From assembly GCA_010015655.1 (NCBI GenBank), contig ML976681.1, forward strand, positions 277,193-333,409: a DNA stretch of 56,217 nucleotides, read 5' to 3'. Under the pieces are notes generated by a model that saw nothing but the letters and a program-made list of their open reading frames with translations, ran no database searches and had not been told where the DNA came from. The DNA comes from Bimuria novae-zelandiae CBS 107.79. Its lineage: Eukaryota > Ascomycota > Dothideomycetes > Pleosporales > Didymosphaeriaceae. Position 1 is the stretch's first letter; each line of letters starts with the position of its first letter. The position numbers and the translations under genes are program-made. Of the stretch, positions 23,098-35,034 are shown in pieces.

Positions 23098-25054
23098 ATG
23101 TTTTATCCCACCGAGCTGCTGCAGCGCTCTGGTCCGCTGGCCCACGTTTGGCTGGCGGCCAATGCTGAGAAGAAGCTCACCAAGCAGCAAGTCTTGCAGG
23201 ACAAGATTGAGCAAGACATCAACGAGATCATGCGCCCGCAAGCACCCTTCTCGCTGCGCTTGAGTGGCTCGTTGATGTTTGGTGTAGTGCGCATCTACAG
23301 CAGGAAGGCGCGCTATTTGCTAGATGATTGCACCGACGCGCTCTGGAGAATCAAGATGGTACGTCACGTCCGCATGAACACGGCTTGACTACAAACACTA
23401 ACCATTGCGACAGGCCTTCAAGCCCGGAAACATCGACTTGCCCACAAACGCCCACGTTGCGAACCCTGCGGCACTTATTCTCCAGGATGCCATTACCGAT
23501 ATTGACCTCCTCGCGCCCATGCCTGATCCGTCTCTGCTCTTGTCCCAGTCTCTCGATCTTCCGTACTTGGGCCCCTCCGATCTCAGTGGCGACTGGGAAG
23601 CGGATAGCAGCCAATTCCTCTCTACCAGCGTCGAGCAACCACGTGCAGAACCGGAGATTCTGGATGATTCCGACGACCTGAACCTGGATCTTGGAGAAGA
23701 CTTGGATATCCCGCCTCCCTTGGACGAAGGTACCAGCATTGAAATTGGACGTGACGCACCGCTTGAGCGACGTTTGTCTGAAGAGTTCGGGACTGAATTG
23801 GGCAATAAGGACTTAGAGGAAGACGTTGATCTTGGCCTCGACTTAGGTGATGACCTGACCGAAGTTCCTCCCCGCCCCGACATCACCATTACGACTGCAG
23901 ATGTTGATATGGGTGGCATGTCTGACTTGGAAGAACTCGTTGTGCCCGAACCGGAGCCGGAGCGCGAGCGCTCCGCATCGCCGCTTTCCGAGCTGGGTGA
24001 AGAAGAAGAGCGCGCTTTGGAACAGGAGGTGCAGAATAGCAGCATGTTCCAGCCTGCGCCCGAGCGAGAGCAGGAAGAGGAGGAAGAGGAGCAGCATCAA
24101 GCTCGTGCCAAGCGACGAAGGGTAATCCAGCAAGATGCACAGACGCAGTTGTCCTCCACGGAGATCCGCGCACAACAAAATAACCGGGAGGATATTCTCA
24201 AGCCTGTCTCTTTCCTGCCTCGCGATCCGCTTCTCATGGCCCTCATGAACATGCAAAAGTCTGGTGGCTTTGTTTCTAGCATCCTCGGAGATGGTCGTAG
24301 TCAAGGTTGGGCCCCAGAGCTGCGAGGCATCCTCTCCTTGGAAGTTGTCTCGCGTCCGGCGCAAAAACGGAAGCGAGACAGCGGTGTCGCTGCTGCAGCC
24401 GAAGCTCGTGCGTCTGCAGAGCCGACACCTCAGTTGGAATTCGAAGAAGACCAGCCTTTGATTGAAGAGGGTGATATAGGTCTTGGTGGAGACTCATCCC
24501 TTCATGGGGACGAAGAGGGGCTCCAGTTGCCCGAAGATGAGCCCATCCCGCAAGATGAAGAGGAGGAGGTATTCTCTCCTATCCCAGACAATTTCGACGA
24601 TACCACTGCTCCTATCCTACACCCCGCAGAGAGCGGTGTCGTATCCTTGGAAACCAAGCATGCAGTCCATCTCCTACGCCAAGTGTTTGGCGACGCTGCA
24701 GAGACGAGCGAGGAAGAACGCTTGAACACTGCCGTCTCTTTCCAAGGCTTGTTCCCTGAGGCCACGACCGCGAAGCCCGACATCGCCCGCATGTTCAACG
24801 AGATCCTCGTGTTAGGTACCAAAGACGCCATCAAGGTCGAGCAGCGCAGCGACAACGATGAGCTTGGGGGCCCTATCCGTATTCGTGCCAAGCGTGGCCT
24901 TTGGGGCTCATGGGCAGAGACCGACGTCTCTGGTGCCGAGGCCATCAAGAAGGCCGCTGCAGCTGAGGCTGGTCCCGCTATCACAGATGACACTCAGGCT
25001 ACTGCTACGTCCGCGGCGCCCATTCCTTCTGCCGAGATCTTCGCAGAGGCTTAG
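23098..25054 (+). CDS. rad21: cohesin alpha-kleisin RAD21/SCC1
   Basis: Exons 23098-23358 and 23414-25054 join in phase 0 to 633 residues. The N-terminal Rad21/Rec8 domain (residues 1 to about 105) starts MFYPTELLQRSGPLAHVWLAA and contains DDCTDALWRIKMAFKP across the splice site. The C-terminal winged-helix domain (about 540-600) has VSFQGLFPEAT..DIARMFNEILVLGTKDAI. Between them lies a long acidic linker, with a separase-type site S195-I-E-I-G-R200 matching the SxExGR pattern of yeast Scc1. The protein closes the SMC1-SMC3 ring to hold sister chromatids and is cut by separase at anaphase. The first upstream in-frame TTG is not used as a start. RAD21 is favoured over meiotic REC8 because of the linker and site. 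A Tc1 element sits just upstream. Confidence 0.93.
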
Positions 25055-25535
25055 ACGCATTGCAAAGTTGGTTTATTTCTAGACTTGGTCTGGCGGTGTG
25101 CATTGGACGATCGAGCGGCGTTGGGATACCCTTTGAGTGTACCTGGATTGGACTGGATTGGGGTGGATCATTGTATAGGTGTTCTGGTGTTTCGATGGGC
25201 CTGTGTGTATCCTTGTATTTGGGTGAAGAGTTTATTCCGCAAGCATGCAGTTCTTGAGTATTTGATAGTGGCCGTTTGTAATGTGCTCCCGTCGTTCAAG
25301 ACACTGATCTGACGCGCTCAATAGGTGATTCAACACGAAGCCAATGATTGGTGGATTAACTGTCTCGTCTCTTCCCTTGACGAACGCTCCCAACCGCAGA
25401 CCATCCCGAGGTTTGGCGAATAGGCAGAGCCTCTCGAATCGAGGCGCAGACTGGGGGACTCTCAGTCTGCTTGCATACTACCTTACATAGAACGCGACCC
25501 CACGCCTCGTCTCTTGTCCTCACTGCCTGGATACG
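25055..25535. other. intergenic region
   Basis: This is the rad21 3' region and the upstream region of the next gene. Short ORFs lack recognisable domains and no repeat was seen. Confidence 0.5.
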
Positions 25536-26322
25536 ATGAACCTATTCTGGATTATAGCTAGCTGGGTCGCCATGGTCGCCACCATCACAAACATTCGCAA
25601 CGCTGTGACAGACTTCGTCCACGGCGTGCGAGATGCGCGAAGTGACCTCAACGCCATACGGCGCGAGCTTACCTCGATAACCGCCACCTTGAAACAGTTA
25701 AAAACGGACGCTATCGCCCTAAATGAAATGTCACTCCCACCTACTCTCGAAGTTCCGTTCAAAGGTATTCTCATCAGCTATGTCAGTCTTATGACTGAGA
25801 ACCATCGTGAGTTGAGCAAACATGGCACGTCGAAGGCCGGTGTAATCTTGTGGTGGAGCATGCGTGGTGGAAAGGGCGAGATGGCACAGTTTCACTCGAC
25901 GCTCGAAACACATAGTTCCACGTTGGATGTTACTCTTGATCTGCTATCGATGTAAGTGTCATAATACCTTAACCTAACCTGCATTTTTGGTTTGGGAGCT
26001 TAGGTAGCGTGTGTTCACCCGAAGTGAATAAGGTTGGCAGCAGTCCGAGTTACATACTGTGGGGGTGCTGGGAAAAGCTGATGTTTATTGAAGTATGGAA
26101 GATCGAGATGTCAAAAGCGACACATTACGGATTATGGAAGAAGCTGATGGGGTAAAGGACGACTCCGCGCAGATTTTAGAGAAAATTGAACGACTACAGT
26201 CACGGCTAGCAGCGGATGGCACTGGCGGACGGTCTACCGAGATTCTTCAGAGATATTTGGACAGCCTCGCTTCTTACGCCAGGACAATCCGCGAGACTTC
26301 AATAGAGGATGACTTAAAATGA
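25536..26322 (+). CDS. stand-alone fungal NLR/STAND-type N-terminal domain protein
   Basis: Exons 25536-25951 and 26094-26322 join in phase to 214 residues across a 142-base intron with GTAAGT donor. The N-terminal part (VAMVATITNIRNAVTDFVHGVRDARSDLNAIRREL, then LKQLKTDAI) resembles the fungal N-terminal domain found in front of NACHT or ankyrin modules (PF17111-like). The second exon gives the usual linker DVKSDTLRIMEEADGVKDDSAQILEKIERLQSRL and LQRYLDSLASYA. No NACHT domain follows. After the TGA at 26320-26322 the same frame stays open for 46 more codons to 26463 and reads like protein (for example SFENARSSQLLKQTQLDTKL), so the TGA may be a premature stop in a longer gene. The function is unknown; a role in non-self recognition is inference from relatives. 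Confidence 0.6.
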
Positions 26323-27939
26323 TTTTGGTCGCCAGAAGCGACATCGCGTTGGCGAAGTTTCGAAAATGCCAGAAGTTCACAGTTGTTGAAACAAACTCAG
26401 CTCGATACGAAATTGTTGAATACATATGATAGTTCGACACCGGTCTTCGGCTCCAATTCATGAACGAGAAGACCTGCAGGTCCTACACGCCTCCGGGCAC
26501 TGGACTCTGGTTCCCACGAGATAGTATACTCTAGCCCGAAAATACAACCAACAATGCTGGAGACAAGAACCATTGATCCGCATAAGCCGATGAAGCGGCT
26601 TGTCAGTCAAAAAATGATGGCGGCGACCTGACACTTGAACATGCACTTCATTTTCGGTCTAAGCCAGGTAGTGTCTAAATGCCTTCTCCCTCGAGAACGG
26701 TGTCCAGGAAAACCGCGAAAGACTTCTCTCCGATACGTTCCATTTTAGAGCTCGCATATGCCTCTGCATGGACTGCGGAGACCAATTGGAAGATACTGAA
26801 CTTCACGAGTACTGCGAGGAACTGCAAAGGAAATGGCAGTACGCGGGACTGCCCACGAGACACGCTAGAGAGACGAAGGAAAGACTGGGCACGGGGACAC
26901 TTGCTTGAAGGATGAAGGAGTTGCAGGAGAGAGACTCGCCTCGCTAAGGTCTCTGGGGGGAAAGCTCTGGTGGAACAAATTCATGTTGGTAGAAGATTGC
27001 GTTACATCATGACAATTAAAAAAAAACTTATTCAATTCGTTCGACCCGTCCTTACACTACTCCGGAGAAGCCGAGGGCAATGTTAATTTATGTTGCAGTG
27101 AAGATTCTCATCAGGAAGATACTCGAGATGGACTCGGTGTCAATGAAAGGAAAAACCATCCAGTAGTGCAGTGAGGCCAAGCGGTCTAGCGTACTATGGA
27201 AAAGCAATTGTACTTGGTTGATTACAACCTACTTATTACAAAATTTGTCTCCTGATGGAAAAGCGAAACAGCCGCAATCTTGTTCGTGAACATCATGAGC
27301 TACGCTGACATTGGTCCCGCATTAGAGAAGATGTTCGCTGGCAATAATTAGTGTAGAGCTATCGACACCGGTCGATGTGGGGGAGCTGCAAGGTGGGCTT
27401 CCGTGGCGCCGGGAAAGCGCGATTGGGCATCATCGCTTCCGGCACACAACGCGAGCCACTTTGTTGCATCCACGAGGCGGTGAATGACTGGCTGCATGAT
27501 TACATCCACTCGCGTTGTAAACCTTACGTCTTTTTTCTCCCATGCACTTGGTTTGATAGACCTTGAGCTGCTGCCCTGTTCAACCCGCGTGCCACAAGTG
27601 ATCCTCGTACGGCGCAGTGTTTTTGCGCCTCAGTCCACGATCTCAGCCCACCTTAAGCCTCTCTGTCGCACAGCGTATGTGTTTGTTACTAGACAGCATG
27701 AACGAAATCGCACACAGCGCTGCCTTCGAATTTTTACCCCTCTTCGCCTCTCTTCCTGGAACGCATCAGTACATGCGATACCAGATACATTGACCTCGCA
27801 GCCACTTGGACCAGGATCTCCTGCAGCCCTGCGTGGACACGTAGCATGGTGGGTAGAAATGCAACCCTATCTCTCCCCGCTTCTGGGAGATCCTGCGGTC
27901 TCTTTCTCTCGATACTGATCTGTGTCACGCACCGCAGAC
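26323..27939. other. intergenic region, probably with decayed 3' part of the preceding gene
   Basis: The first 140 bases continue the preceding frame (see that entry). Beyond about 26463 I see only short ORFs on both strands, an A-run near 27020, and no RNA gene. The last stretch (about 27850-27940) is open in frame with the next gene and may belong to its 5' exon. Confidence 0.4.
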
Positions 27940-28036
27940 AGAACCCAGAACCTCCGTCGAAGGCCTGTTCGGCCGCGCACGGCGCCAGAGCCCAAATTCA
28001 GAGGCTTCTTCGGTCCTTTCCCGGGGCAGAAGCGGT

Positions 28037-30363
28037 TTGGAGCTTCCAGGTGCTTCTCCGGTATTACGACGACGCTCTTCCCACACAAGAGAGACCACAG
28101 ACGATGCATCTAACTGTTCATCCCAATTATGGGTAGCCGGCAACAAGGACGTCGTCCGTAAAGCCAAAGGAGGTCGAAGCGCTTCTCGCAAAGCCGTCAA
28201 TGTCCCGAGCCAAAGCTTGTCAGAGCTCTCTGTCTCAGACACTGGGAAAGACACTGACGCCTTCATGCCCAGGCTTGATCGTATACGCGAAGGGAAGGAG
28301 AGCAAAACTCTTAGGCGCAAGAGGCGCTCTACAATTAGCTCTGTGGCTAGGCCTAGTTCATCAAACCATGCGAATCGATCGGTGGACGTCACCACTCTGA
28401 AGAAACGTTCCACTGAGCAGAGACACAGCTCATTGCAACGCGTCGAAAGGAACCTTGCAAACTTACAGAACCCCTCGTTGATATCAGTGCTTTCTGGCCT
28501 GACACAACAATCGCACGTCTCGAGCGAAAGTAGCTCAACAATTACACAACAGACATATGACAGGAAACTAATCGCCAAGCGCAAACCTACCAAGGATAGA
28601 AAAAAGATTCAACAAAGGAGGTTACCTTCTAAGAGCGAACCTGCGAACATGGCGTCACCACAGCCAAGTGTCTTTCAGTACATGAAACACGCTGGTGACG
28701 ACGATTGCGCTAGTCCCTCGTCGAGCACTTCGTCTTCATCTTCATCCTCTAGCGATGCCGAGCATGATCATGTTTCTTCCGCGGCCGAGGAACCTGTGAT
28801 AGAGTCACCTCCAACTTCCCCTGCATCAACTCGCAAATTGAACCATGAGGACTCACACGAAGAGGGTGGGACTGATTCGGAGACCGAACCAAGGGTACTC
28901 ACAAGGCCCAGGTATCAACCTAGCGTGAGTGAGGTCAATTCCGAAAGCGACGCACAGAGTGACGAAGTTGAAGAAGATGAAGAAGTTGATGAGGAGGAAG
29001 CAAAGCGTGACGAAATTCACACAAGTGCTGGTATTCAACCACGTCAACCGTCGTATGCAAGTCAAATGGCCTTGGAACGTGTTCCACCTCCCAGAGTTCC
29101 TTCGTCTTCATCTCACCACTCCGACCGGCACACAAGACGTTTGAAACGGCAGGAGCAGGCCCTCAATGAACATATATTGCAGAACCCACAACCGCAAAGA
29201 GACTTCCACTTCACTGGAGCTCCATCCCCGCATTATGCCCCAACGATGCCCATGTACGACCCCTATAGGTCGTCGGGGGCTTCGCCTGTCAGCTACACCC
29301 AATCTGCGCACCATGCCCCTCCGGCGGCCCCTCCACCACCCCCTACGCAAGCGATAGGATATTACTCGCCCGCGCATGCACCACCCGTTCCATACTCATC
29401 AGGGTATGACCATGAGACTGCAATGACAGCTCGGCCGCCGATGGCCCCCAGTGTGGTGGCACAGCCATCCCAACTTCAGTACTCGCCTATGCACCCCCCT
29501 CAATACCAAGTTCGCCCACCAGGGCCCGATTTGTCCAAGAGGACCGTGGTAGGGTATGAGTTGCTTGCGGACAGATTAAGTAGCAATTCGAAAAACGGCC
29601 AAGTCGGACAGGGAGAGGAGTCTGTAGTTCCCATGTACCGTAAGTTTGGTAATCTCAATCATCGCGTGTTGCTTCATCTGCAAGATGAAATTTCGGAGTT
29701 GGAAGAAGAACTACGCTATCTCGACGAGTGCATTGCACAGTGCTCGCCGAGAGATCATGCGGGGCACCATCACCCTGCATCTCGGCGGGGCGACGCTCGC
29801 TACGGAGGTGAGATGCATTATTGGAGGACAGAACTGCTGGGGCGCATCTATCTGAAGCTGGGCCAGTACAGTAAGGATCTCCTCTACCATTGTCAAACCA
29901 CATCGCCTGTCCCGAGTGACAGAGGGTGTGTTAAGTGACATTGGTCGCCATAAAACTGACCTTCAATGTAGATTCAGCGCTGACTTCATTTAATACCATG
30001 GTGAAGAATTTGGACCCAGCCAATACCGAAGAAATTCAGGCCTACCACTCATGGATGGAAAAACATGCACCGATCGACCACATGGAATCGAGGTTCCTGG
30101 AACACAAGAACGATCTGCTCACCGTTTCGGAGGGGAGGTCAGCAACTACACTTGGTGGCGTTGCACCCCGCCAATCTGGCGCGATATGGCTTCCCCTGGT
30201 GCTCGTGCTACCTCTGATGATGTTCGCCATAGTGCCCGGCATGCTCGGAAGATTGGTCACCCTGAGTATCACTGGTGCGGCAACCGCAAAGCTGATAAGC
30301 TCAACGGAAGAGCTGATGGAGATGATGGCTCCACGGGAATGGGTCGGGTGTTTCTCTGTGTGA
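28037..30363 (+). CDS. DUF6594 membrane protein with long disordered N-terminus
   Basis: A long exon to about 29930 and a second exon from about 29972 to 30363 join in phase 1 when the donor GTGTTAAG and acceptor ATGTAG are used. The first ~480 residues are low-complexity, with Ser runs, Asp/Glu runs and a Pro/Tyr/His-rich part. The DUF6594 domain then follows: GYELLADRLS, MYRKFGNLNHRVLLHLQDEISELEEELRYLDE, and after the splice a region ending in two membrane helices (IWLPLVLVLPLMMFAIVPGM and about 20 residues later) before APREWVGCF. This is a common fungal family of unknown function. The 5' end is unresolved: the frame is open back to about 27850 without an ATG, and the first in-frame ATG is at 28265, so a short upstream exon is likely. 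A GTGAGT at the 3' end may splice to a further short exon. Confidence 0.75.
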
Positions 30364-32535
30364 GTCTTTTCTTTTCTTTGCCTGTATGCAAGTGCTCGCA
30401 GGAACCGATGGAGCAACACGCCATGACCAGCCCAGACGGAGAGAAGCGAACGGGCGTCTGCGGGGTCTCCTTTTCCGCAGCTCAGCCCGAGGGCGCCGGC
30501 ATTCTCCCTTCATGTGCACTGCGCAGTATGCATGAGGGGATAAACTGTGCCCAGTCCACTTTTACCTGGTCGCGGCGGCCCCTTATCAACGTCAAGATTG
30601 CTACTCTACTGCTTGCGTGCCGTACGCTGACGAGCGTCTACATAGTTATTTTGGATTTATGGCGCTTCTTGCGGCATTGGCTCACTGACTCGAGCATACG
30701 CCACTGCGGAGTCGATATTGATCGACCAGGCACGTGCGCCGCACAGACAGGTACGGCGGCGTTAGTCGTACCTTCATCTGGTTGCTTGGCCATTGCACCT
30801 GAGATTTTGACGAAGGCTTGCGTTTGCGCACATCACAATTGTTTCTTCTACTTTTTTTTTCTGGGGTGGATGCGGGGCGATAGACAGGGCATCTCTTCTG
30901 CGGGGATGGCGCATTGGGCTGCGTAATAGTGGTGGGCCGATATCTTGGACGATGGCCACAAACTTCAAAGCCTGTCGGATAACGAGCTTGGCGTGCAGAA
31001 GGGAGCGGGACGACCAGGGCAATGGGGAGGTTTTGATGCGGGAGCTACTCCAAGCCTACTTGTCTCTCCATCATCTAGTGGCATGTGCAATGCGGTTATC
31101 GGCAGCGGAACAAGCCCAATGTGGAGCGCTGCTGTGGCCATGACAGAAACACGACGCGATAGAGTGCGCGCGATGCCAGATTCTTCCTGTTGTGACAATT
31201 TACGGACGGACTATAAATTCGAAGCCGCAATGGCGCGGCAAGGAAATATTGACAGAACGACTAGCCGAGATTTGGGCGGGGGGAAACGACGCGCGTGATT
31301 ACTGCAGCGTTCACACTCGAGTTGCGAGAGCGTGTTTTTGTAGGCTTGGGGTGCATGGCGGAGATGTTTCCCCAGTATCAGATCAATGCCGTTGGGCAGA
31401 GACGGTTGCCGTGGTGCAGCACACTGCCTGTGTGACGATCTACCCACGCGGCTGACATGGAGGAGCAACAACTGGGCAATGGGCAATGGGCAGTGGGCAA
31501 TGGGCAATGGGCAATGGGCAATTGGCAATGGGCAATGGGCAATGGGCAATGGGCATGGTCGTGGTGGAGGCCTTGAACCGCTCGCTGATCGGGTGCCTCT
31601 TTCGCTTTAGGCTCGCCTCGCGCGTCGGTTCGGTTGTGTACTCGTACATAGTCAGGCATGTACTCGTAGCGCGGTTCGGCGGCCAAGCGGTCACCCCCCT
31701 AATACCGCGGCCAGTTTCAGATGAGCAGCCCTGGGCTGCGCGCGGGTGTGTGTGTGTGCGTGTCTATCTTTGGGGACGTTTGAAGGCTTGCTTGCGCAAC
31801 ACTCCTCCGCAGTCAATGCGAGTGCATCCAGCTGCCCCTCTGCACCCTCCCGCAACTCCCCACCTGCGCCGTAGCCCCTGTTCCAGTGTTTTGCGGATGG
31901 GCGACTAACTTGTCCTGAAACACGTCTAGGACTCCCGTCCGACATCCTACTTACCAAGCAACCCACGGTCCTGCACCCTCGCGTCGGCTACCAATTCGCA
32001 TCGGGGCGCTGCTGAGGGCGAACACGCTCGCTCTGCGCGCAAACGCAAACACACGCACATCGCCGCTCGACGCCCTCTGTGCCTGCCTGATCTGTTCTGT
32101 GTGGACAGCCCCGCGCCCGTTTGCGCCTGCCGACCGCGCTCCGTCGCGCCTTCCTCTGTCTGTAACGTAGCTTCCTCGATCAAAGACCGGACCGCTCCTG
32201 CCCGGAATCTGCACCATCACCAGCACGCAGCACTCACCCGTGGACTGCTGGAGGACTCTTGCTTTCGCTGGTGGGGCCATCCCGGCAATTTCTTGCAACG
32301 CACGCCCACCACAACAAGGCGCACAAAGAAGGACCCTGGCGACTGCCACACGCGCGGCCAACAAAGCGACACACACGGGCGACGCCAGCCGTGCGTGACT
32401 GCCAGTGGCAGTGTTACACGCGTACCTGAGTGCTGACTCTTTGTCGCCAATCACTCGGCGAGTGCCCCGTCAGCAGCATTCCTCTCTCAACAACCACCTC
32501 CACGGCCGCGCCTGCCCCCCTCCCGCGTCCTCGAC
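30364..32535. other. 2.2-kb region upstream of the RasGAP gene
   Basis: Apart from a heptamer minisatellite (31473-31556), no gene was recognised. Bases 31930-32535 are rich in C and CA-type repeats and probably include the RasGAP leader. A T-run lies at about 30855. Confidence 0.45.
31473..31556. repeat. minisatellite of 12 heptamers (TGGGCAA)n
   Basis: Twelve consecutive 7-base units TGGGCAA are present, with single changes in units 3 (TGGGCAG), 8 (TTGGCAA) and 12 (TGGGCAT). On the opposite strand it reads TTGCCCA. It is not in a gene and lies about 1 kb upstream of the RasGAP start. Confidence 0.97.
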
Positions 32536-35034
32536 ATGGCCGTCTCTATGCTGCACGCTCCCTCGCGTGCCTCGACATCCTCCTCCTCCTCCTTCGTTCC
32601 CGTCTCCCGGCAGAATACCATGTCGTCCCACGATGGCTCCCGCTCCGTGCGCCAGTCGAAGCGCTACTCGGTGACGGCCCTGTACCTGTCCATGTCAGCC
32701 AAGGACAAAGATCTGGAGATCGAGGACGACCTAGCCAGAGGTAGGACTGACGCAAGTTCCGCCATGCCACAAACGCTGACTGCCGTGTAGCGCAGAAGAT
32801 ACTGCGAGAACTCAAGGCCAAGATTTCGTCGCAGTCGAAGAAGAACTTCGTCCTAGAGAAGGATGTACGCTACCTCGACTCGCGGATAGCACTGCTCATC
32901 CAGAACCGCATGGCATTGGAAGAGGTACGTCTTGTTTCCCTCGTGTCCCACGTGTTGTAGCAGTCCGACTGACGGTGTACAGCAAAACGAAGTTGCAAAC
33001 CACCTGGACGACGCGACCGAACTCCAAGAAGGCTTCTTCCCAAACGACGACAAGACGCAAAAATACGGAAACTTGCTCTTTCTGCTGCAGTCCGAGCCCA
33101 GACACGTCGCGCATCTCTGTCGCCTCGTCTCCATGGCCGAGATCGATGCCCTGCTGCAGACGGTCATGTTCACCATCTACGGCAACCAGTATGAGAGCCG
33201 TGAAGAACATTTGCTGCTCACCATGTTCCAAGTACGTTCCACACCACGCGGCGCGCCAATGCAGCTAACACTCCATTAGTCGGTCCTCACATATCAGTTC
33301 GATAACACCCCAGACTACAGCTCGCTTCTGCGTGCCAACACGCCGGTTTCTCGCATGATGACTACCTACACACGGCGAGGGCCTGGCCAGAGCTACCTCA
33401 AGGTAGTCTTGCAGGACAGCATCAACTCGCTGATCGAGCTTAAGGATCTTGATCTCGAGATCAACCCTCTGAAAGTGTATGAGAAGATGGTTACCGAAAT
33501 TGAGGATCAACAGGGCAGCCTCCCACCAAACCTATCCAAGGGCGTGACTGCTGAGCAGGCCGCCGAGAACGAGACCGTACAACAGATCATTGCCCCTCGT
33601 CTCACGATGCTCATGGAGATTGCTAACAACTTCCTGACCACCATCATTAATGGGCTCGAAGAGACGCCTTATGGAATTCGCTGGATATGCAAACAGATTC
33701 GAAGTCTGTCGAAACGGAAGTACCCAGATGCGCAGGACCAGACAATCTGCACCCTAATTGGCGGTTTCTTCTTCCTTCGTTTTATCAATCCGGCCATCGT
33801 CACCCCGAGGTCCTACATGCTCATTGACGCAACTCCGGCCGAAAATCCAAAGCGAACACTGACCTACATTGCTAAAATGCTTCAAAACTTGGCCAACAAG
33901 CCCTCGTATGCGAAGGAACCGTACATGGCTAAGCTGCAACCCTTCATTCAGCTCAACAAGGACCGCATCAACAAATTCTTGCTCGACCTGTGCGAGGTGC
34001 AAGATTTCTACGACACGCTAGAGATGGACAACTACGTAGCCCTTTCCAAGCGCGACCTTGAGCTCTCCATCACGTTGAACGAAGTGTACGCAACACATGC
34101 CTTGTTGGAGCGACATGCCGTAGAATTGGCCAAGGACGATAGCTCGCATCTCGGTGTGATTCTTTCGGAGCTCGGCCCTGCTCCGGCCCAACTTCCGCGC
34201 AAGGAAAATCGCGCTATCAACCTGCCCCTGTTCAGCAAATGGGAAACGCCAATTGACGACCTCACAGCTGCTCTGGACATTACGCAAGAGGAGATCTTCT
34301 TCATGGAGGCCAAGGGAACCTTCGTGATGATACTGAGATCCTTACCTCCGAACAGCTCCATCACCCGTAGGCCGCTGAGACTGGACCGCATCGCCGAAGC
34401 AGCAGCCACCACAAAGAACGACTCCGTCATGGTGAAGAAGGGTATCCGCAGTATGGAACTGCTGAGCCAACTCCAAGAGCTTGGTGTCATAGACAAGGAA
34501 GACGGATTTGCGCTGCTCCGCGATGAAGTTGAGCAAGAGCTGGTGCACTTGGGATCGATGAAGGAAAAAGTGGTGGAGGAGACCAGGAAACTTGAAGAGG
34601 TGTTCCGCACCATCCGCGATCACAATGCCTACCTCGTAGGGCAGCTCGAGACCTACAAATCCTACCTCCACAACGTTCGAAGCCAGTCGGAAGGAAAGAC
34701 TAGGAAACAGCAGAAGCATCAAGTACTGGGGCCCTATAAATTCACCCACCAGCAACTCGAAAAGGAAGGTGTCATCCAGAAGAGCAATGTGCCGGAAAAT
34801 AGGAGAGCTAACATCTACTTCAATTTTACCAGCCCACTGCCCGGAACCTTCGTCATCTCCCTCCACTACAAGGGTCGCAACCGTGGCCTGCTCGAACTGG
34901 ATCTAAAGCTGGACGACCTTCTCGAGATGCAGAAGGACAACCAAGAGGATCTAGACCTCGAATACGTGCAGTTCAACGTCTCAAAAGTCCTCGTGCTTCT
35001 GAATAAGCGATTCGCTCGCAAGAAGGGGTGGTAG
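32536..35034 (+). CDS. gap1: Ras GTPase-activating protein of the Gap1/Sar1 (IQGAP-like C-terminus) type
   Basis: Four exons, 32536-32740, 32791-32924, 32983-33231 and 33280-35034, join in phase to 780 residues, close to fission yeast Gap1. A Ser-rich N-terminus and a conserved coil ([38 protein letters not shown]) precede the RasGAP domain at about 150-430. Markers there are [39 protein letters not shown], and the helix [16 protein letters not shown] (FLRFxxPA motif). The RasGAP_C domain (about 560-740) follows, with [17 protein letters not shown] and [21 protein letters not shown]. The protein should stimulate GTP hydrolysis on Ras1 at the membrane. The arginine finger is most likely the Arg in the RRGPGQ segment, by analogy. 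Introns are 49-58 bases with GTACGT or GTAGGA donors. It is a single-copy housekeeping regulator in filamentous fungi. Confidence 0.93.

Noticed and set aside
27165..27200. tRNA-like D-arm text (GGCCAAGCGGTCTAGCG)
   Set aside because: No anticodon arm or T-arm follows at the right spacing and no acceptor stem pairs, so there is no support for a tRNA.
27925..28593. 222-codon minus-strand open frame
   Set aside because: It is antisense to the Ser/Arg-rich N-terminus of the DUF6594 gene, with no domain.
30051..30926. 291-codon plus-strand frame
   Set aside because: It overlaps the second exon of the DUF6594 gene in another phase and continues into non-coding sequence.
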